This document shows, in pieces, positions 46,977 through 51,743 of a DNA stretch of 51,743 nt. The stretch is taken from positions 1 to 51,743 of the forward strand of contig CALJCO010000136.1 in assembly GCA_938023905.1 (NCBI GenBank). The letters are read 5' to 3'. The notes beneath the pieces were generated by a model. That model worked only from the letters and a program-made list of their open reading frames with translations, made no database searches and had not been told where the DNA came from. The position numbers and the translations under genes are program-made. How positions within the stretch are numbered: the first letter of the stretch is position 1; every line of letters starts with the position of its first letter. The stretch comes from an uncultured Collinsella sp. (GTDB taxonomy: Bacteria; Actinomycetota; Coriobacteriia; Coriobacteriales; Coriobacteriaceae).

Positions 46977-47858
46977 ATGCCTTCACTCAAAGACGTAAAA
47001 ATGAAAATCGTGGGGGTCGGCAAGACCAAGCAGATCACCAAGGCCATGAACATGGTGGCCTCGGCGAAACTGCGCGGCGCGCAGGCCCGCATCGAACGCT
47101 TCCGGCCGTATGCCGGCAAGTATCGCCAGGTTCTGGCCGAGCTTGCCCGCAAGGTGGAGGGCACTGCCCATCCGCTGCTGGCCGAGCATGAGGAAAAGAA
47201 AAACTGCGCCATCGTGCTGGTCACGTCCGATCGTGGTCTGTGCGGCAGCTTCAACGGCAACATCATCACCACGGCCCTGAAGCTCGCTGCTGAAAAAACC
47301 AATGCCGGTATGAAGGTCACCTTCGCCTGCATGGGCCGCAAAGGACGCGACGCTGTGCGCAAGGCCGGCTACGACATCTCGGTCGCTTACGGTGACCGTA
47401 TGGGCAGCCTGGACTTTTCGCTGGCCAGCTCCATCGCGCAGGAAGTCATTCACGGCTACGAAACCTTTGCTTTTGATGAAGTCTGGATGGTGTACGGCGA
47501 GTTTGTGTCCATGGGGCATCAGCCCCCGCGCACACTGAGCCTGCTGCCCCTGGCTGCCCCTGAGGCGGAAGCGGAAGAAGGTCAGGAAGAAGCCCACTGC
47601 GAGTACGTTTACGAACCGCAGGAAGAAGCCCTTCTGGCCGAGCTGCTCCCCCGCTACATCAAGGTTCAGGTCTACCGGGGAATGCTGGATACGTCTGCCA
47701 GTGAACACGCTGCGCGCATGGCCGCTATGGACAACGCGACGCGTAACTGTAACGAGATGATCAATACGTTGACCCTGCTCTACAACAAGACACGGCAGGC
47801 TTCCATCACCAGCGAACTCATCGACATCGTCGGCGGCGCAGAAGCGCTGAACGGGTAA
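46977..47858 (+). CDS. atpG: ATP synthase F1 gamma subunit
   Basis: Protein of 293 residues: the rotor subunit of F1. The N-terminal coiled-coil strand is MPSLKDVKMKIVGVGKTKQI with TKAMNMVASAKLRGAQ, and the C-terminal coiled coil NATRNCNEMINTLTLLYNKT ends ITSELIDIVGGAEAL. A short Glu-rich insertion near 195-215 (EAEAEEGQEEAH) is seen in delta-proteobacterial forms. Codon choice (CTG, GAA, AAG) differs from the left part. The operon order atpA-G-D-C is preserved. Confidence 0.93.
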   Translation: MPSLKDVKMKIVGVGKTKQITKAMNMVASAKLRGAQARIERFRPYAGKYRQVLAELARKVEGTAHPLLAEHEEKKNCAIVLVTSDRGLCGSFNGNIITTALKLAAEKTNAGMKVTFACMGRKGRDAVRKAGYDISVAYGDRMGSLDFSLASSIAQEVIHGYETFAFDEVWMVYGEFVSMGHQPPRTLSLLPLAAPEAEAEEGQEEAHCEYVYEPQEEALLAELLPRYIKVQVYRGMLDTSASEHAARMAAMDNATRNCNEMINTLTLLYNKTRQASITSELIDIVGGAEALNG

Positions 47859-47870
47859 CAGGAGCCAAGC

Positions 47871-49292
<1,422 letters not shown>

Positions 49293-49301
49293 GGAGCGCC
49301 C

Positions 49302-49703
49302 ATGAGCATGCTGCAACTGGAAGTGGTGACACCTGACAAGACCGTTGTCAGCGCTCAGGTGGATATGGCCGTGTGCCCCGGCGTCATGGGTGAGTTTGGC
49401 GTGCTGCCGCATCACGTCTCCCTGCTCTCTGCCCTCAAGATTGGCAATCTGCGCTATACTGAAGGCGGCAAGCAGCACAACGTGTTCATCTCCGGCGGCT
49501 TTGCCGATGTGAACAACAAGGTCCTGACCGTGCTGGCGGAATCGGCCGAACTGGCCGAAGATATCGACACCGCCCGCGCCCAGGCCGCCAAGGAGCGCGC
49601 CGAAAAGCGCCTGGCCAGCCAGGCCGATAATGTGGACCATGCCAGAGCGGAAGCCGCTCTGCAGCGCGCCGTCGAGCGCCTGCATGTGGCCCAGTTGCGC
49701 TAG
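49302..49703 (+). CDS. atpC: ATP synthase F1 epsilon subunit
   Basis: Protein of 133 residues: an N-terminal beta sandwich (LQLEVVTPDKTVVS ... GEFGVLPHHVSLLSAL) and a C-terminal helical hairpin (ARAQAAKERAEKRLA). It is the last gene of the operon, 9 bp after atpD, and a strong terminator follows. Confidence 0.93.
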   Translation: MSMLQLEVVTPDKTVVSAQVDMAVCPGVMGEFGVLPHHVSLLSALKIGNLRYTEGGKQHNVFISGGFADVNNKVLTVLAESAELAEDIDTARAQAAKERAEKRLASQADNVDHARAEAALQRAVERLHVAQLR

Positions 49704-49727
49704 CGCCTCCCTGATCCGATAAACAAA

Positions 49728-49757
49728 GGGGCCGGAAGAAAACTTCCGGCCCCTTTT
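49728..49757 (+). terminator. Terminator of the atp operon
   Basis: GGGGCCGGAAG (49728-49738) pairs with CTTCCGGCCCC (49743-49753), followed by TTTT. Confidence 0.9.
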
Positions 49758-49847
49758 CGCGTCTTTTGGCGGATGTGCCCTTCTTGCCATAGCTATGCAG
49801 CATATCCTTTTTCTATTATTTAACGGAAAAAGGATTCCATAGCTTGA

Positions 49848-50060
49848 GGCAAATATAGGAAACGGATCTGCGAAAAACGCTTCACCAAGATCGGCCTGTG
49901 CATCGGTCTTCTCGCCGGGGCCTTGTAGGGCAGCAAAATCGGTATCGCCACAGGGGGCTGGGCCATAGCTGGCACCCTCCCCGTGGGCATCATCAGCGGC
50001 ATCATCATGGGCCTGCCGGGCAACAAGCCGGAGACGGAACCGGACAGACGAGGGGACTGA
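49848..50060 (+). pseudogene. Glycine-zipper membrane protein remnant with in-frame stop
   Basis: The plus frame reads RICEKRFTKIGLCIGLLAGAL, a TAG at 49926, then GSKIGIATGGWAIAGTLPVG and IISGIIMGLPGNKPETEPD before TGA at 50058. The spaced glycines (G-x3-G) are those of glycine-zipper inner-membrane proteins. There is no start codon and one internal stop, so it is probably dead, or the TAG is a sequencing error. Confidence 0.5.
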
Positions 50061-50192
50061 CAGCCATACCCGGCGGTCCACTGTCGCATCCTTCCCGATT
50101 ACGGCCATCACAGCATGTACCCCTTTCCCGTTCCATGATGACCATTCTTCCGCTTCCTCCTTCTCCTCCCCATAGCGCCTGCTGGTAGGGCA

Positions 50193-50221
50193 TGGACTTT
50201 GCAATCGCTTGCCGATATAAT
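50193..50221 (+). promoter_or_regulatory. Possible lepA promoter
   Basis: TGGACT (50193-50198), 17 bp, then TATAAT (50216-50221), 80 bp upstream of the lepA start. The -35 box is weak. Confidence 0.45.
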
Positions 50222-50300
50222 ATCACACTTTTCCGGCAGGGCCACGGCTCTGCCTGCACCTCTTCCCGCGGCTTTCGACGCGGTCACAGTCACGAGTCCC

Positions 50301-51743
50301 ATGCCCAGTCTGGATCATATTCGCAATTTCTGCATCATCGCCCATATCGACCACGGCAAGTCCACCCTTGCCGACCGCATCCTTGAGCTGACCAAGGTCG
50401 TCAGCCAGCGCGAGGCCCGCCAGCAGTACCTGGACAAGATGGATCTGGAACGCGAGCGCGGCATCACCATCAAGGCGCAGACCGTGCGCATCCCCTATGT
50501 GGCTGCCAACGGAGAGGAATATGAGCTGAACCTCATCGACACGCCCGGACACGTGGACTTCAACTACGAAGTGTCGCGTTCCCTGGCCGCCTGCGAAGGC
50601 GCGATCCTGGTGGTGGACGCCACCCAGGGCGTCGAGGCCCAGACGGTTGCGAACTGCTACACCGCCATCGACCTCGGCGTGACCGTGCTCCCCGTCCTCA
50701 ACAAGATGGACCTTCAGAGCGCGAACCCCGATGCGGCCGCCGAGGAAATCGAGGACGTGATCGGCATCGACGCGACGGACGCGATTCCCTGCTCGGCCAA
50801 GACCGGCATGGGCATCGACGACATCCTTGAGCGCGTCGTACGCGACGTTCCGCCTCCGAAGGGCGATCCGGACGCCAAGCTCCAGGCCCTCGTCATCGAC
50901 TCCTGGTTCGACAACTACGTCGGCGTGGTGATGCTCGTGCGCGTCGTCAACGGCACGCTCCGCCCGAAGGACAAGATCCGCCTGATGGCCACCGGCGCCA
51001 ATCATCTCGTCGAGCAGCTCGGCGTCTTCACGCCGAAGTCCCAGAGTCGCACCTCGCTCTCCGCGGGTGAAGTGGGCTTCGTGATTGCCGGCATCAAGGA
51101 GCTCAAGGACGCTCGCGTGGGCGACACCGTGACGAGCGCCCAGAATCCTGCCGATGAGGCCGTGCCCGGCTTCAAGGAAGTGAAGCCGCAGGTGTTCGCG
51201 GGCCTCTATCCCGTCGAGTCCAACCAGTACGATGCGCTTCGCGACGCCCTCACGAAGCTCCAGCTCAACGACGCCGCGCTCCAGTTCGAGCCCGAAGTCT
51301 CTCAGGCGCTCGGCTTCGGCTTCCGCGCCGGCTTCCTCGGCCTCCTGCACATGGACATCGTCCAGGAGCGCCTTGAACGCGAATACAACATGGACCTCAT
51401 CACGACGGCCCCGTCCGTGGTGTACGAGGTTCTGCAGACGGACGGCACGGTGGTGCACGTCGAGAACCCGTCCAAGCTCCCGCCCGTCGACAAGATCGAC
51501 GAGATCCGTGAGCCGATCGACACGGTCACGATCTTCGTACCCGACGAATACGTGGGCGCCGTCATGAAGCTCTGCCAGGACAAGCGCGGCATCCAGACGA
51601 ACCTTACCTACCACGGCCGCCAGGTGCATCTCACCTACGAGCTGCCGCTCGCCGAGATCGTGCTCGACTTCTTCGACCGCATGAAGTCGATGACCCGCGG
51701 CTACGCCTCGATGGACTACGAGTTCAAGGAATACCGCGCCTCC
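50301..51743 (+). CDS. lepA: Elongation factor 4 (LepA), chimeric and open at the window end
   Basis: 481 codons of a ~600-residue ribosomal back-translocase GTPase. G1 is AHIDHGKST (14-22), G3 DTPGH (80-84) and G4 NKMD (134-137). The RBS is weak (GAG). The first ~105 codons look Desulfovibrio-like (MPSLDHIRNFCIIAHIDHGK). From about residue 112 (AQTVANCYTAIDLGV, then WFDNYVGVVMLVRVV) the text follows betaproteobacterial LepA, and codon use changes (more CTC, GCG and ACG). The frame stays open across the switch, as expected when an assembler joins two species inside a conserved gene. Confidence 0.88.
   Translation, partial: MPSLDHIRNFCIIAHIDHGKSTLADRILELTKVVSQREARQQYLDKMDLERERGITIKAQTVRIPYVAANGEEYELNLIDTPGHVDFNYEVSRSLAACEGAILVVDATQGVEAQTVANCYTAIDLGVTVLPVLNKMDLQSANPDAAAEEIEDVIGIDATDAIPCSAKTGMGIDDILERVVRDVPPPKGDPDAKLQALVIDSWFDNYVGVVMLVRVVNGTLRPKDKIRLMATGANHLVEQLGVFTPKSQSRTSLSAGEVGFVIAGIKELKDARVGDTVTSAQNPADEAVPGFKEVKPQVFAGLYPVESNQYDALRDALTKLQLNDAALQFEPEVSQALGFGFRAGFLGLLHMDIVQERLEREYNMDLITTAPSVVYEVLQTDGTVVHVENPSKLPPVDKIDEIREPIDTVTIFVPDEYVGAVMKLCQDKRGIQTNLTYHGRQVHLTYELPLAEIVLDFFDRMKSMTRGYASMDYEFKEYRAS
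50600..50660. other. Chimeric junction 2 inside lepA
   Basis: The switch from Desulfovibrio-like to Sutterella/betaproteobacteria-like sequence falls at the conserved DATQGVEAQT segment (about codons 105-118), where different species can share long identical nucleotide words. Confidence 0.55.

Overview
The first ~46.9 kb reads as one chromosome segment of a high-GC, anaerobic gut Coriobacteriia, most likely Collinsella. I base this on the gene families, codon use and intergenic repeats; no database search was run. The right end does not fit: from about 46,915 the sequence becomes a Desulfovibrionaceae-like ATP synthase operon (atpA tail, atpG, atpD, atpC). Inside lepA, near 50,600-50,660, it changes again to a Sutterella/betaproteobacterium-like sequence. 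Both switches fall inside genes, so the contig is best treated as chimeric to the right of ~46.9 kb.

Layout. 1-6,880: first half of an anaerobic purine/uric-acid degradation cluster, transcribed leftward (ygeX/dpaL, ygeY, ygeW, a mocA-like cytidylyltransferase, hyuA), with a divergent YheO/DauR-type regulator. 7,004-27,611: a ~20 kb accessory block. It holds an unknown membrane protein, a DUF4143 AAA ATPase with a 33-bp-phased repeat array, an orphan ORF behind a SAM riboswitch, a GmrSD-like DUF262/DUF1524 protein, a 35-residue peptide gene, an unknown 567-residue protein, a type I restriction-modification locus with two hsdM genes, two oppositely oriented hsdS genes and a tyrosine recombinase, a DnaQ-like exonuclease, a broken ATPase and a DUF234 ATPase behind a perfect inverted repeat. 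27,895-38,769: second half of the purine cluster (selenium-type xanthine dehydrogenase XdhD, a four-cluster ferredoxin, YgfK, SsnA, an NCS2 purine permease, a second YheO/DauR regulator, RidA). 39,069-46,925: housekeeping and sugar genes (U32 peptidase, RluA pseudouridine synthase, DeoR regulator, Gfo/Idh oxidoreductase, IS200 and DegV remnants, ROK fructokinase, a truncated GH172 protein). 46,915-51,743: foreign, chimeric end.

How the genes work together. The permease brings in purine. XdhD with the polyferredoxin and YgfK forms a redox module on the purine ring. SsnA, HyuA and YgeY are hydrolases for ring deamination, opening and trimming. YgeW is a carbamoyltransferase-fold enzyme, and DpaL converts 2,3-diaminopropionate to pyruvate and ammonia. 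RidA would clear the 2-aminoacrylate released by DpaL. Each half of the cluster has its own YheO/DauR regulator. The accessory block between them looks like a defence island: its most distinctive parts are the recombinase-switched two-HsdM type I system, whose four hsdS sites share a CAAAT-N4-ATTTG core, and the SAM-riboswitch-controlled orphan gene.
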